Below are positions 51,859-61,474 of a stretch of 64,000 nucleotides of DNA, piece after piece; the first letter of the stretch is position 1, and each line of letters opens with the position of its first letter. Below the pieces are notes generated by a model. That model was not told the origin of the DNA and made no database searches. It worked only from the letters and a program-made list of their open reading frames with translations. The DNA lies in NCBI GenBank assembly GCA_018266795.1, contig JAFDZV010000012.1, positions 62,001 to 126,000 on the forward strand, read 5' to 3'. The position numbers were made by a program, and so were the translations under genes. This DNA is from Bacteroidota bacterium (GTDB taxonomy: Bacteria > Bacteroidota > Ignavibacteria > OLB7).

Positions 51859-52124
51859 GACAATCCAGGTTCCACAGAGGCGAGGGCTCCACACTCCCGA
51901 CGTGGTTCCAGTGCAGGACCGCCCGGCCGTCGATCTCCCTGGCCGGGTGGCCCTCACTGTCGCGAATTCCATGCAGGCGAATCGTCCGGGTGCGTGCATG
52001 CTCCGCACCGGACGGAATCCGATCATCCGGACGCCGGCCATGCACACGGGATGCCGTGGCACCGAAGGCGACTCGAAATACATACATGAGAACACGAAGA
52101 ATGCAATTCCCATCCCGCTCACAG
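51859..52124. other. Stretch between the receptor hairpin and the PepSY gene
   Basis: About 265 bases. The PepSY frame is open through all of it, with ATG codons at 51816, 52086 and 52101, but the encoded residues are Arg/Pro-rich and unlike the family, so I leave it non-coding. No convincing promoter was seen. Confidence 0.4.
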
Positions 52125-53183
52125 ATGAACAAACGGCTTCGTTCGCTTCACTCCTGGCTCGGCATCGCAAGCGGCGCATTCCTGCTCGTGATCGGCGCGG
52201 CAGGCGCCATGCTGGTGTTCACCGACGACATCGATGCCGCTCTCGATCCCGCAACCGATGTGACGCGCAGCGGCACGGCGCGCATCCCGCTCAACGATCT
52301 GCTCGCCGACGTGCGAACCACCTATCCGCAGGCATCGCTCACCGGCGTGCGCCTGCAACCGGAGCGGCCGGAGGCGGCATGCACGATCACCATGAACCTG
52401 CGCGGCTCCCTCTGGTTCGTTGAGATGGATCCGTACACCGGCGCGATACTCTCGACACGGAACATGAGCCGCTCCTTCATGCGCCAGGTACTGGCGCTGC
52501 ATCGCAGCTTCTTCTTCAGGCCGTGGGGCGAGGCCGCCGTTGGCCTGATTGCCATTCTCTTCTTCACGTCGGCACTGACCGGGCTCATCATTCATCGCCA
52601 TTCGCTTGCACGCATCTTCACCGTGATATCCCGATGGCGTTCCGGCACGAAGGCGCGCCCCTTCGATCTGCATACAACGGTCGGCACGCTGGCATGCCTG
52701 TTCCAACTGACGATGTCCGCAACCGGCTTCTACATGATCTCACCGGTATTCGGGCGAATCGTGACGGGGGCAGAGCAGGGAGCCGTCTGGATGCCGCTTC
52801 CGCGGCCGTCGCTGGACAGCCTCCTCACCACGGCGTCCCAGGCACTGCCTGGTTTCCAGCCGCGACTCATCTCGCTTCCCAACGCGCCCGGCAAACCGAT
52901 TCGCGTGGCGGGAGCCGTTGAAGGAGCATGCATCATGTACGGCAAGGCAGGCAGTACGGTAACATTCAATCCGGCGAGCGGCAGGATGTTGCAGGCGGTA
53001 GATATCGCAGACGCTCCCTTCGGGGAACAGGCCGAACAGATCGTGCGCTCGGTTCACTTCGGCCAGTACGGATCGTGGCCCGTCAAGGTGATCTATTCGC
53101 TCGGAGGCCTTACGCCGGGCGTGCTCTCGATCACCGGAGGGATCATGTGGTTCAGGAGGCGACGCGCCGCACGCCGCATGTGA
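52125..53183 (+). CDS. PepSY-associated transmembrane protein
   Basis: A 352-residue inner-membrane protein of the PepSY-TM family, often encoded next to siderophore receptors and thought to aid reduction or release of ferric iron. LRSLHSWLGIASGAFLLVIG opens the first membrane segment with the family's conserved His. VLALHRSFFFRPWGEAAVGL starts the second, followed by TGLIIHRHSLARIFTV. FDLHTTVGTLACLFQLTMSA gives the third, and LGGLTPGVLSITGGIMWFRR the last. The conserved histidines may bind haem, as in related cytochrome-like reductases. ATG 52125 is preferred because family members begin near this point; 52101 and 52086 are alternatives in frame. It lies about 345 bases after the receptor gene. 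Confidence 0.85.
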   Translation: MNKRLRSLHSWLGIASGAFLLVIGAAGAMLVFTDDIDAALDPATDVTRSGTARIPLNDLLADVRTTYPQASLTGVRLQPERPEAACTITMNLRGSLWFVEMDPYTGAILSTRNMSRSFMRQVLALHRSFFFRPWGEAAVGLIAILFFTSALTGLIIHRHSLARIFTVISRWRSGTKARPFDLHTTVGTLACLFQLTMSATGFYMISPVFGRIVTGAEQGAVWMPLPRPSLDSLLTTASQALPGFQPRLISLPNAPGKPIRVAGAVEGACIMYGKAGSTVTFNPASGRMLQAVDIADAPFGEQAEQIVRSVHFGQYGSWPVKVIYSLGGLTPGVLSITGGIMWFRRRRAARRM

Positions 53184-53573
53184 GGTATGGGTGAAGAGCT
53201 ATGCTCACACTCGAAGACGGTATTGGGAACGTCTCGTTTTTCAACACCGTGTTGGGAAAGCTTGATGAACGCGACTATCGTATCCATTGATCGCGGCGCG
53301 CTTGGCGTTGAGCTCGCCAACGCCTCGACCAGCGCCCCCCGTTCGCTTGTCGAACTACTCAAAAGTGTTACCTATGTCTCGGACACTTTTGTTACCCATC
53401 TTACCGGCCGCTCAGTCCATAACCCATAACTCACTACCGCATACCCCACCGTCCTCTTCATTTGCCATCGGCATGCCGGCGGGATATCTTTCGGCCTACA
53501 CGCCGCAGAGCGTAGGCACCGGCCCTTCCACGCGCAGCGGAGGCAGAAGGCGGACAACATATCAGGCACCCTC
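53184..53573. mobile_element. Possible insertion-sequence remnant, no gene
   Basis: This 390-base stretch has no supported gene. Near 53366-53400 the sequence GTGTTACCTATGTCTCGGACAC and TTTTGTTACCCATC repeats the phrase GTTACCyAT twice, a wording I associate with ends of some IS elements. The left part contains TTTCAACACCGTGTTGGGAAAG, another phrase common in IS-like repeats. No transposase frame is preserved. The region may be the scar of a lost element, and the family cannot be named. Confidence 0.25.
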
Positions 53574-54062
53574 ATGGATGATATCCTCACAGACTTTCGC
53601 CATATCATCGATCGCGCCGGCGAGCACCTGACTGCGATCTCCGAGGAGCAGAGCATGACGCCGCCGGCAGACGGCGCATGGTCTGCAAAGGAAGTGCTTG
53701 GGCACTTGATCGACTCCGCAGCGAACAACCATCAGCGATTTGTTCAGGCGCAACTGCACGACGATCTTCTCTTCCGTCCGTACGACCAGGACCGATGGGT
53801 GGAGGTGCAGCGGTATCGCGACGAACCGTGGGGATTCCTGGTGCAGCTCTGGGGGCTCTACAATCTTCATCTCCTTCACGTGATCGAGGGGATGGATGAG
53901 GACCGATTGAAGGAGCCGCGCTACGAGCACAATCTGGACCAGCTTGCATGGAAGCCGATCAGCCGCAGCCAGGCTGCCACGCTGGAATATGTTGTGCGCG
54001 ACTACGTTGGGCATCTCGAACATCATCTCGCACAGATCATCCCGATACGCACCGGCCGCTGA
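53574..54062 (+). CDS. DinB/YfiT-like protein
   Basis: A 162-residue four-helix-bundle protein of the DinB/YfiT-like superfamily, metal-dependent enzymes usually acting on small thiols or other small molecules. The typical opening ITDRAGEHL-type helix is followed by GAWSAKEVLGHLIDSAANNH with a metal-type His (GHLIDSA), then a middle helix VQLWGLYNLHLLHVIEGM and the C-terminal metal-binding RDYVGHLEHHLAQI. The three His positions have the usual spacing for one metal ion. The start at 53574 has no clear Shine-Dalgarno sequence. Its substrate is unknown. Confidence 0.85.
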   Translation: MDDILTDFRHIIDRAGEHLTAISEEQSMTPPADGAWSAKEVLGHLIDSAANNHQRFVQAQLHDDLLFRPYDQDRWVEVQRYRDEPWGFLVQLWGLYNLHLLHVIEGMDEDRLKEPRYEHNLDQLAWKPISRSQAATLEYVVRDYVGHLEHHLAQIIPIRTGR

Positions 54063-54104
54063 GCGATGGTTGCAGGCGGCATCCCCCCCCCGGGACATGC
54101 TGCC

Positions 54105-54735
54105 GCACGGAGGTTCCTGCAATCTCCGGCGCAACGCATACGGCCCGATCCACTTCGATGGGGCAACCGAAGAGCAGTTGAGCGACGTGCGGTCGCCGCC
54201 TGGCCCGGGCATCGTGGATATCGCCGCAACGGCGGACGGCGGGCTGGTTGCAGCGTGGCATGGCTGGTAGAAGGACGGGCTGCTCGTGGATCCCGAACGC
54301 AAGGATGCGATCATCCGCTTCGATGCATCCGGGCGCGCCGTGAAGGTCACGAAGCATCCGCTCAGCGCCGTCAGCGAAAGCACGGAGATTGGACTGCATG
54401 TGGCGGTGAACGGCTTGGGAAGGATCTATGCAAGCGGCATCACCGGCTACGTCTACATCTTCACGCCGGAGGGAAAGTACGTCAGCCGGTTCGGCGGCCG
54501 CGGCAACAGCGCCGGCTCGATTACGCAGGCGTCGCACATCGCAGTGGATGGCCGCGGACGCGTCTACGTCTGCATGTGGGGAGGGATCAAGGTGTTCGAT
54601 GCCGATGGAGCACCGCTCGGCGCAATCGAGGCGATCGCCATCGACAATCACGACCGGTTGTTTGCGCTGCAACGTGGCAGCATTGCAATGTTTGAGCTGC
54701 CGGGGGGGTATGGAGGTCGGGCGACGTGCACGTGA
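54105..54735 (+). pseudogene. NHL-repeat protein remnant with an in-frame TAG
   Basis: The frame reads YGPIHFDGATEEQLSDVR, GIVDIAATADGGLVAAWHGW, then TAG at 54268-54270, and continues in the same phase KDGLLVDPERKDAIIRFDAS and on through two or three NHL-type beta-propeller blades (HVAVNGLGRIYASGITGYVY, ASHIAVDGRGRVYVCMWGG, IDNHDRLFALQRGSI). The part before the stop has no start codon with a ribosome-binding site and lacks a signal peptide, so the gene is also 5'-truncated. A run of eight G near 54703-54710 could add a frameshift near the end. It is a decaying NHL-repeat gene, downstream of DinB and convergent with the giant A gene. Confidence 0.65.
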
Positions 54736-54768
54736 AGGTACGGCACATCGCCCGAGGCGTGCTTCCTC

Positions 54769-57700
54769 TCAACGGCGTACAATCATCTGCGTCACGCTCC
54801 TGTTCCTGCCGGAGCGCAATTCCACCAGATACGTTCCACAGGCAAGCTCGCGCGTGTCGATCCCAAGGGCGTAGCGCCCTTCCTGCAGCATGCGATGCTG
54901 CACGATTGCAGATACAATGGAACCGGCTGCATCGTATACAGTAAGCGAGACATCGTCGTTGCCCGGCACGGAAATTCGGAGTTCTCCGGCCCCCGCAATT
55001 GGATTCGGATAGGCCGAAACACGGAGTGCAGATGCCGTTGCCGCCACAAGCCGCAGCTTCGCCGCGACATCCTCCTCCACTGGCATGGTGATCTCCTCCA
55101 CCGGATACAGTGCAGCATGCACCACAGCCACCACACGAACATCCACCGGCTCGATGCGCATGCGGACGTAGTATGTACCGGAAAGCAGATCCAGATCGCG
55201 GGTGATGTTCACCGCGTAGGAATCGAGCGTGGAGGCAATCGCAAACGAATCCAGTTGTGCAACAACCCGGTCGCCGGCGGAATCCATCAGCTCTGCGATG
55301 AACTCCACATGCATGCCGCCCGCACACCCGGTATCACCGGCGAATCGTCCGGCCAGGGAGCAGCCGATCGTCGTTGAGTCGTGGGCCTGGAAGCATTTTG
55401 TTCTGAAGAGCGTCCGGACGCGGGCAAGGCTGTCGGTTCGCAGCAGCGAATCGGCTCGCGAGGCCATCTCGACTGCAAACGCTCCCGATGGCCCCGATAT
55501 CCATACATCGTTCAGCGTTCCGCTGATGGCGGTTGGGATGGAATCGGAAATTCGGAAGTAGACACGCCGCCCCTGTGCCATATAACCCTGCGGCCGTTCC
55601 TTCGCAAAGAACTGTCGCGACGTCTCAATTCGCCCCTGTGCCGCCGCCCCATTGCTCATCGCGAACAGTGTTGCATGCCTGCCCTGCTGCCGTGTTGGAG
55701 AGGCTGCTCCGCTGGGATTGAATCCCCCGATCAGATATGCTTCGGGAGATTGCCAGATGAATGATTTCGCATACTCAACGATCGACTGCTGCATCGGTTT
55801 GCAGCCGTTGATCGGACTCGTCGCAACCGAGAAGTTGATCCTCTCATGCACACTGTCGTCATGCGTTGTCATGCGTGCGTTGATGCTCGAGGTGCTGGGA
55901 AACACCGGCTGATCGGACAGCCCTGGCACTGTTGCCGCAAGCGTCGTGTTGTATGTCCACTGCCATGGATTCTCGATGCAGTCGAAATACGGCCTCCATC
56001 GATCGTGATGCGATGTGTCGGGATCGCAGCTCCGTGACGTCTCCGTCCAGAGGCTGCTGAAATGCACCCACGTCTGTCGGTAGAATAATCCCTTCAACGC
56101 ATCGTATATCGGCGAGAAGCTTTCCCAGGTGATCCCCTCCTGCGCACCGCACCAGACATCCTGGGTCATATCCATGGAGGGATGCTGATGGTTGGTGGCG
56201 TCGTTCTGACTCACCATCATGCGATTCTTCACCGTCACGTAATGCGTATCGCGGCTGTCGACCGTGTCCACCAACCGAGCGTAGGCAATGGCAGTGCCTC
56301 CTCCCACGGGCTGCTGCCATGCGATGCCCACACTGGAGTCGTGTCCGGCGATGTGCGCGAACGGGGGCATGGTAGGATACTGTTCAATGCCGGAACGAAG
56401 ACCGGCGCTCACAACCGTATCGCACACTGCATACGTTCCCGGCAGGTTCCACCAGGCAGCGTTGGTATCGAGCCTTCGGACCTTGGCCACGATGCCGCGC
56501 GCGCTGTCCGCGTAGGCAATGATGTACGATCCATGCAGACGGCTGACTACCGGTGTCCCCCATTTCGAGTCGTCCGCACCTCCCGCAATGCCGACCGTAT
56601 CGATAATCAAGCTCACCGTGGGTGGGGCATTCATATCGTTTGCAGGTGCATATACATTCCGGGCGAAGATCGGCCGCGCCCGCCCCTGGTTCATATTGTT
56701 GTATGAACTCCAGACAATCGTGACAACACGGTCATTGGGCTTCGTACTGTCCGCACGTACGGTGAGCGATGGGAATCGATTCTCGAGATAGTGACCGTCG
56801 TGGGCCGTATCGGAGATCAGCACTTCCGCTCCGGCCTGCGGATCCCAACGGATGGCACCTGTTTCGTTCGAGATTGGAAGCGACCGGCGATAGTACACCT
56901 CGTCGGACCAGACCGTATCCTGTTTCCGCTTGAGCGGCGGTGCGTAAAACCGGGTGCGGCGTACGTATACCGCATGCCAGAACGTGCCGTCGAACACGAG
57001 CTTCCGCTGATTGTTCATGGGGGTTGATCCCGTAAAGACAACATCGTTCGGTTTGCAGTACGTGATGCGGATCAGCGCACCGCCACCGGGTCGCATCCAG
57101 AGCGCGAACACACTGTCCGCCCGAACGATCGTGTCCAGGCCGGCCCGGGGCTCCCGGGCAAGCGGGAGGCGATTGGTATCCGGTTCAACCTCCACGATGT
57201 GCAGGAAGTTGTATTGCGATGAGTCGGGATGATGGATGTTGCGGAGCCGTACAACCAGACGGCGCACGTCGGCCAGAGTGTCCAGCCGACGTCCGAGTTC
57301 CGTTGTATCGGGTATGTCGCCGGGGCGCTCGAACGTCCGGCGATTCACCAGAAAGATGCTGTTCGTATCGTAGAGCCTGTTCGGGCGGCCGCTGGAATCA
57401 ACGCCGGGATTGGTATCGAACAGCCCCAGTTCCACAAACGTATCCGAGTCGGCATCGGGATGTCCATCGCGATCGTACGCCGTGATATACTCAACAATTG
57501 TCGAGTCGTCGAGGTTACGTGCGTGCGACTGTGTCAGCGTGTCACCGGCCATCCACGATTGATCGTGACGGAAATACATCGAGTATCCGTCCAGCCAGCG
57601 CAGCCCGGCCATCGCAAGGCCGATGCGCGAAAGCCAGCCATTCATCCAACGCATCTCGTTGTACCTGTTCCCCCAGCCCGTGTAGAAATCGGCCACCTCG

Positions 57701-59703
57701 AAATGTTTCTGCGCGTAGTGTGTCGGGTCCGCATCGCCCCCTTGAAGTATCAGACGATCCAGGTGATTTTCGCGCATGTCGCTGCGCCAGCCGACGGGCC
57801 CGAAATCGTTGTAGAACTGAAACGGCCGGGTTACATCCGGAGAGGAGGAAGCGTAGAATTCGGACGAGTCCGATCCGATCCACGAATAATGAACCCCTCT
57901 GGACCCGTAACAGAGCCCCAGATTGATCATCATTCGGATTTCGGACGCCTCCTCCACCCGGGAGCGAATGGTGTCGAAACCATGAGGCGTGGTGTCCGGC
58001 ACTATGCGAAACGGGGCATGAACGCAGGGCCACTGGATAATCCGTTTCCCGGTACGGCGCGATGCCCATGCCGCATGACCAAGCTCATCCGCCCACGAGA
58101 ACCAGTACGGCCAGCCTTCGGCTCCGGGTACGTACGCCCCAACGTGCAGCCGCTGATACGCGCGCGTGTACGATGTGTCGATGCATCCACGCGTTGGCAC
58201 CAGCAACGGAATATGAAAGCGGCCGCCGTTGTGTTCGGCAAGGGAGGCCGGCTGCACCTGAGAAACACCATACCAATCGAGGTGATTTACCGGCGGCAAT
58301 TCATTGATCACATCGCCCGGATATGTCTCCACGCAGATCTCCGGCTGGTGATCGTATGCCTGCTGAACAAGATTGTGATGCCACTGGTTGGCCCGAAATG
58401 CCCGGATGCCATAGGTTATGGTGTCGCCGAACGGGAATGTATTCCAGAGGAGGGTATCGAAAATGTCGTACGTCTGATGCTCGAAATATTTCCCCTCGTC
58501 ACCGGAATAGAAGCGAATAATGGGGCTTTGCTCCACCTGCAGAAGCGACGGCCCGTACACCGCTCTCCGGACGGAGTCCAGTATCGCTGCGCGATACGCC
58601 GTGCATGAATCATCATCCGCAGCCATCAGGTAGGCCGTGGCATCGCGAACGGTAACGCTCCTGAGCGCCGTACCTGCAACACCGGTCCATCGCACTCTGA
58701 TATCGAAACGATGTGCGGTGTTGATGTCGTTCAACGGACCTCCGGGGCCGTTGGGATCCGCCCTGTCGAGATCCACCGCGAACGTCTTCCGCTGATACAG
58801 GTTGTAGTTCGGATGTTGCGGATCCTGCGGCGTCAGATCGCGCTTCCGGACGAGAAAGGTCTGATAGAGATAGGACGTATCGGCCAGCGCCGTCTGCGAG
58901 TTTCCGTTGCCGTCCAGAAATCCGCTCATCTTCGGGATCTCACACCATAACTCGACAGCCAGTATGGAATCATCCATCCCCTCGTCCCCCCCTCCCTTGC
59001 CGTCCGGTGCGAACATGTGCCCCGTTATGGTGATGTAATAGGTAGGATTGCGCACCGACTCCGGGTGAGGAACAAGGAACTGGCTGCTGTTCGGGACGTG
59101 CGGATCGTACGCATACCTCTCGAAGCGATCGTCATGAACGGAATCATCGGCTCCAAACGCGATGTGTTGCGCCACCAGCGCGCCGGGGGGCAGGCTGTCA
59201 CCGATGAGATACACCCGTTCGTGCGGATGTGAAACGCCACCATCGTTCTCATCGGGGTTTACCTGAAGCAGACCGCGCCGGCAGTCCATGAACACATTGC
59301 GATAGGCGTAGAAGTCCGTGGTATCGAACGGATAGAATGTCACGGACCTTCCGTAGCCCACTTCACTCAACGAGGGGATGTTCGCTATCAGATGGTGCGG
59401 GCCGGCTGCATCGCGCAGCTCATCGATGGCGCCCATGTCGCTGGTAATTACCTCAAGTGTGCCCAGCCCCAGCGTGTCGGCAAACTGCCATGCGGCCGCG
59501 AGGCCACCACGCGGATTTGTGGCCAGACGGCCACCGATATAGAAGCTGTCGAGGCTGAATCCATACGACCGCATTCGCGGCATTGGTGAATCGAGCGGCG
59601 GCTGCGCCCGCAATGTGCCGGAGAATAGTATTATTGCGAGAGAAAAGACAATAAAAATCCCCCGGCGCCACGAAATCCGTGGCGTCGTGCCGTGCCGGTA
59701 CAT
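54769..59703 (-). CDS. Giant T9SS-secreted protein, family A copy 2
   Basis: A 1,644-residue paralogue of the protein at 27783-32750. ATG 59703 has AAGGGGG seven to eight bases upstream (a TTG at 59709 is two codons further out). The signal peptide ends SGTLRAQ. Shared blocks in the same order are EIRMMINLGLCYGSRGVHYS near residue 600, WLSRIGLAMAGLRWLDGY, SIFLVNRRTFERP, FLHIVEVEPDTNRLPLAREP near 845 and MRPGGGALIRITYC. The glycoside-hydrolase-like reading of the CYGSRG region is inference. The last 85 residues carry a T9SS type A-like domain (VSLTVYDAAGSIVSAIVQHR, CGTYLVELRSGRNRSVTQM). A family B gene ends 73 bases upstream on the same strand, as with copy 1. Confidence 0.8.
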   Translation of the reverse strand: MYRHGTTPRISWRRGIFIVFSLAIILFSGTLRAQPPLDSPMPRMRSYGFSLDSFYIGGRLATNPRGGLAAAWQFADTLGLGTLEVITSDMGAIDELRDAAGPHHLIANIPSLSEVGYGRSVTFYPFDTTDFYAYRNVFMDCRRGLLQVNPDENDGGVSHPHERVYLIGDSLPPGALVAQHIAFGADDSVHDDRFERYAYDPHVPNSSQFLVPHPESVRNPTYYITITGHMFAPDGKGGGDEGMDDSILAVELWCEIPKMSGFLDGNGNSQTALADTSYLYQTFLVRKRDLTPQDPQHPNYNLYQRKTFAVDLDRADPNGPGGPLNDINTAHRFDIRVRWTGVAGTALRSVTVRDATAYLMAADDDSCTAYRAAILDSVRRAVYGPSLLQVEQSPIIRFYSGDEGKYFEHQTYDIFDTLLWNTFPFGDTITYGIRAFRANQWHHNLVQQAYDHQPEICVETYPGDVINELPPVNHLDWYGVSQVQPASLAEHNGGRFHIPLLVPTRGCIDTSYTRAYQRLHVGAYVPGAEGWPYWFSWADELGHAAWASRRTGKRIIQWPCVHAPFRIVPDTTPHGFDTIRSRVEEASEIRMMINLGLCYGSRGVHYSWIGSDSSEFYASSSPDVTRPFQFYNDFGPVGWRSDMRENHLDRLILQGGDADPTHYAQKHFEVADFYTGWGNRYNEMRWMNGWLSRIGLAMAGLRWLDGYSMYFRHDQSWMAGDTLTQSHARNLDDSTIVEYITAYDRDGHPDADSDTFVELGLFDTNPGVDSSGRPNRLYDTNSIFLVNRRTFERPGDIPDTTELGRRLDTLADVRRLVVRLRNIHHPDSSQYNFLHIVEVEPDTNRLPLAREPRAGLDTIVRADSVFALWMRPGGGALIRITYCKPNDVVFTGSTPMNNQRKLVFDGTFWHAVYVRRTRFYAPPLKRKQDTVWSDEVYYRRSLPISNETGAIRWDPQAGAEVLISDTAHDGHYLENRFPSLTVRADSTKPNDRVVTIVWSSYNNMNQGRARPIFARNVYAPANDMNAPPTVSLIIDTVGIAGGADDSKWGTPVVSRLHGSYIIAYADSARGIVAKVRRLDTNAAWWNLPGTYAVCDTVVSAGLRSGIEQYPTMPPFAHIAGHDSSVGIAWQQPVGGGTAIAYARLVDTVDSRDTHYVTVKNRMMVSQNDATNHQHPSMDMTQDVWCGAQEGITWESFSPIYDALKGLFYRQTWVHFSSLWTETSRSCDPDTSHHDRWRPYFDCIENPWQWTYNTTLAATVPGLSDQPVFPSTSSINARMTTHDDSVHERINFSVATSPINGCKPMQQSIVEYAKSFIWQSPEAYLIGGFNPSGAASPTRQQGRHATLFAMSNGAAAQGRIETSRQFFAKERPQGYMAQGRRVYFRISDSIPTAISGTLNDVWISGPSGAFAVEMASRADSLLRTDSLARVRTLFRTKCFQAHDSTTIGCSLAGRFAGDTGCAGGMHVEFIAELMDSAGDRVVAQLDSFAIASTLDSYAVNITRDLDLLSGTYYVRMRIEPVDVRVVAVVHAALYPVEEITMPVEEDVAAKLRLVAATASALRVSAYPNPIAGAGELRISVPGNDDVSLTVYDAAGSIVSAIVQHRMLQEGRYALGIDTRELACGTYLVELRSGRNRSVTQMIVRR

Positions 59704-59776
59704 AACCAACCCCCTTGAAAAACGTTGTGCTTGACGGCGGGAGTGCGGAGAATACTATGGAGCTACTCTTGCGTCC

Positions 59777-61474
59777 CTATTGTTTTATTATGCGTTTCGT
59801 GGCAATACGAAGATCATTTCTATCGAGAATCGTCACGAAGTAGATCCCAGGCGGAGCCGTTCCGATATCCAATATTGCAGAACCTGTCATTGGATCGGCT
59901 GTCGCGTGAATGATCTCATCCCCGAGCATGTCGTAGACGATGAATCGGGAGGGCATGCGATGCAGATCGCCGCGCCAGGCCACATGAACCTGCTCGCCGG
60001 CCGGAAGCGGCCACACGGTAATTGCCTGGTCATGCCCCTCTCCCGCTATTGCATCCACCCCTGCCGCATGCGGCAAGGGGATATAGGGACCACCATGGTA
60101 GATGGTCGCGCGGCCGCCATACAGCGACGCCGTCGGATCTCCTGTGATGTAATCGGCCCAGCCGTCGCCATCTGCATCGGGAATGGCCCTGCCAGAGGCG
60201 CTGGGTGTGATATAGGCGGCATATGAATTCTCCGGCCCGTCCGATCCACCGGAAAAGAGCATATAGGAGGGAGCGCCAGCCGTATCGAACTCCGCCTTGC
60301 CGAGAACAAGCATTTCGTATCGCTGCGAGCTATCGTTGAGGAAGCCACCGCTGGCGTGATCGTATCTTCCGATGAATATTTTGCTCGCGCTTGCGCTGTC
60401 GAACCCATCGGTGCGGGCGTGCCATCCGGCGCCGGATCTGAACAACCATGTCCCCACATTCGGCAGGAAGACTTTGTCTACGGCGATGTCGGTAATGCCG
60501 TCGCCGTCACAATCCAATGCGGTAACACCGATTTCCGCTGTGGGCAGGTCGGGAGTCAGATCCACGATTCGCCGATACTTCTCATCGGCAAGATGCTCGA
60601 TGCTGTCACTTCCCCAGTAGAACGTGATATGATTGAACGGAAGTTCACTGAACCCACGGCTGAGCAGAATGTCCGGCCATTGATCGCCGTCGAAATCTCC
60701 AATCGTTGCATGAACGGGACCAATTCCATTCCGGTACGGATGTTTGATAATGACCGGCTCCGATGCGAGGCTGAAGTTCGGACCACCTTTGAAGATCCAC
60801 ATCTCCGGATATTCGGAAGTTCCCGAATCCAGACGGATGCCGCCGTGCACCAGTATCAACTCGTCGTAACCGTCGCGATTCAAATCGGCGGAGAGGATTG
60901 CGTCCGGCCCCGTTGAATAGCGCCGCGGACTCATGGCGCGCGTATCGAGCACGGTAAATGGCGAGTCGGCGATACGGCCATTCTCCGCCCGGTACAATCG
61001 GAGCTGATAGGAATACAGCCACGCTCCCGTTGTCGTATCCAGTTGAAAGCGAAACACACCGATCGATCGTTCCGACGTGCTGGAGAAATGCCCTACAATC
61101 AGGCTGTTGCCGGCAACGGTATCGAATACGTGGATCGGTGTGACGGTATTTGAAATATCATGGCTGGAATCGTGCGGATCGTGGTAATAGATGCGCCATT
61201 GGTCGAGCCCCTCTGCATACACGGCCCATGCGTTTCTGCCTTCACCGAAAACGCCGGGCAACCCCTCCACTTCACGCCCGATCTTGTTGCCGGAATCCAT
61301 GGGACCCAGGATACTCCAGATCGGCACAAGTGGTACGGCGTCCGGCATGGCACTTATTCGCACCGCATTCTGCGCCTGCGTTACGGAACGCGCGGCGATC
61401 GTACAGACCAGGAGCACCAGCGCATGGCGGAACAGTCTGCAACGCAACCACGTTGTATGGCATACGGTAAACAC
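59777..61474 (-). CDS. FG-GAP/VCBS secreted protein with T9SS tail, family B copy 4
   Basis: About 565 residues. Calcium-loop repeats are visible: LSADLNRDGYDELILVHGG, IGDFDGDQWPDILLSRG, ALDCDGDGITDIAVDK and IPDADGDGWADYITGDP. The T9SS type A-like tail reads VWPLPAGEQVHVAWRGDLHR, IVYDMLGDEIIHATADPM and PGIYFVTILDRND, close to copies 1-3 though diverged. The signal peptide LVLLVCTIAARSVTQAQ lies near the start. GTG 61474 is chosen, but the frame is open to 61639 and no good ribosome-binding site settles it. It shares WRGDLHRMPSRF with the other copies. It stands 73 bases before the family A gene, repeating the B-A order found at 27.8-34.6 kb. Confidence 0.82.
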   Translation of the reverse strand: MFTVCHTTWLRCRLFRHALVLLVCTIAARSVTQAQNAVRISAMPDAVPLVPIWSILGPMDSGNKIGREVEGLPGVFGEGRNAWAVYAEGLDQWRIYYHDPHDSSHDISNTVTPIHVFDTVAGNSLIVGHFSSTSERSIGVFRFQLDTTTGAWLYSYQLRLYRAENGRIADSPFTVLDTRAMSPRRYSTGPDAILSADLNRDGYDELILVHGGIRLDSGTSEYPEMWIFKGGPNFSLASEPVIIKHPYRNGIGPVHATIGDFDGDQWPDILLSRGFSELPFNHITFYWGSDSIEHLADEKYRRIVDLTPDLPTAEIGVTALDCDGDGITDIAVDKVFLPNVGTWLFRSGAGWHARTDGFDSASASKIFIGRYDHASGGFLNDSSQRYEMLVLGKAEFDTAGAPSYMLFSGGSDGPENSYAAYITPSASGRAIPDADGDGWADYITGDPTASLYGGRATIYHGGPYIPLPHAAGVDAIAGEGHDQAITVWPLPAGEQVHVAWRGDLHRMPSRFIVYDMLGDEIIHATADPMTGSAILDIGTAPPGIYFVTILDRNDLRIATKRIIKQ

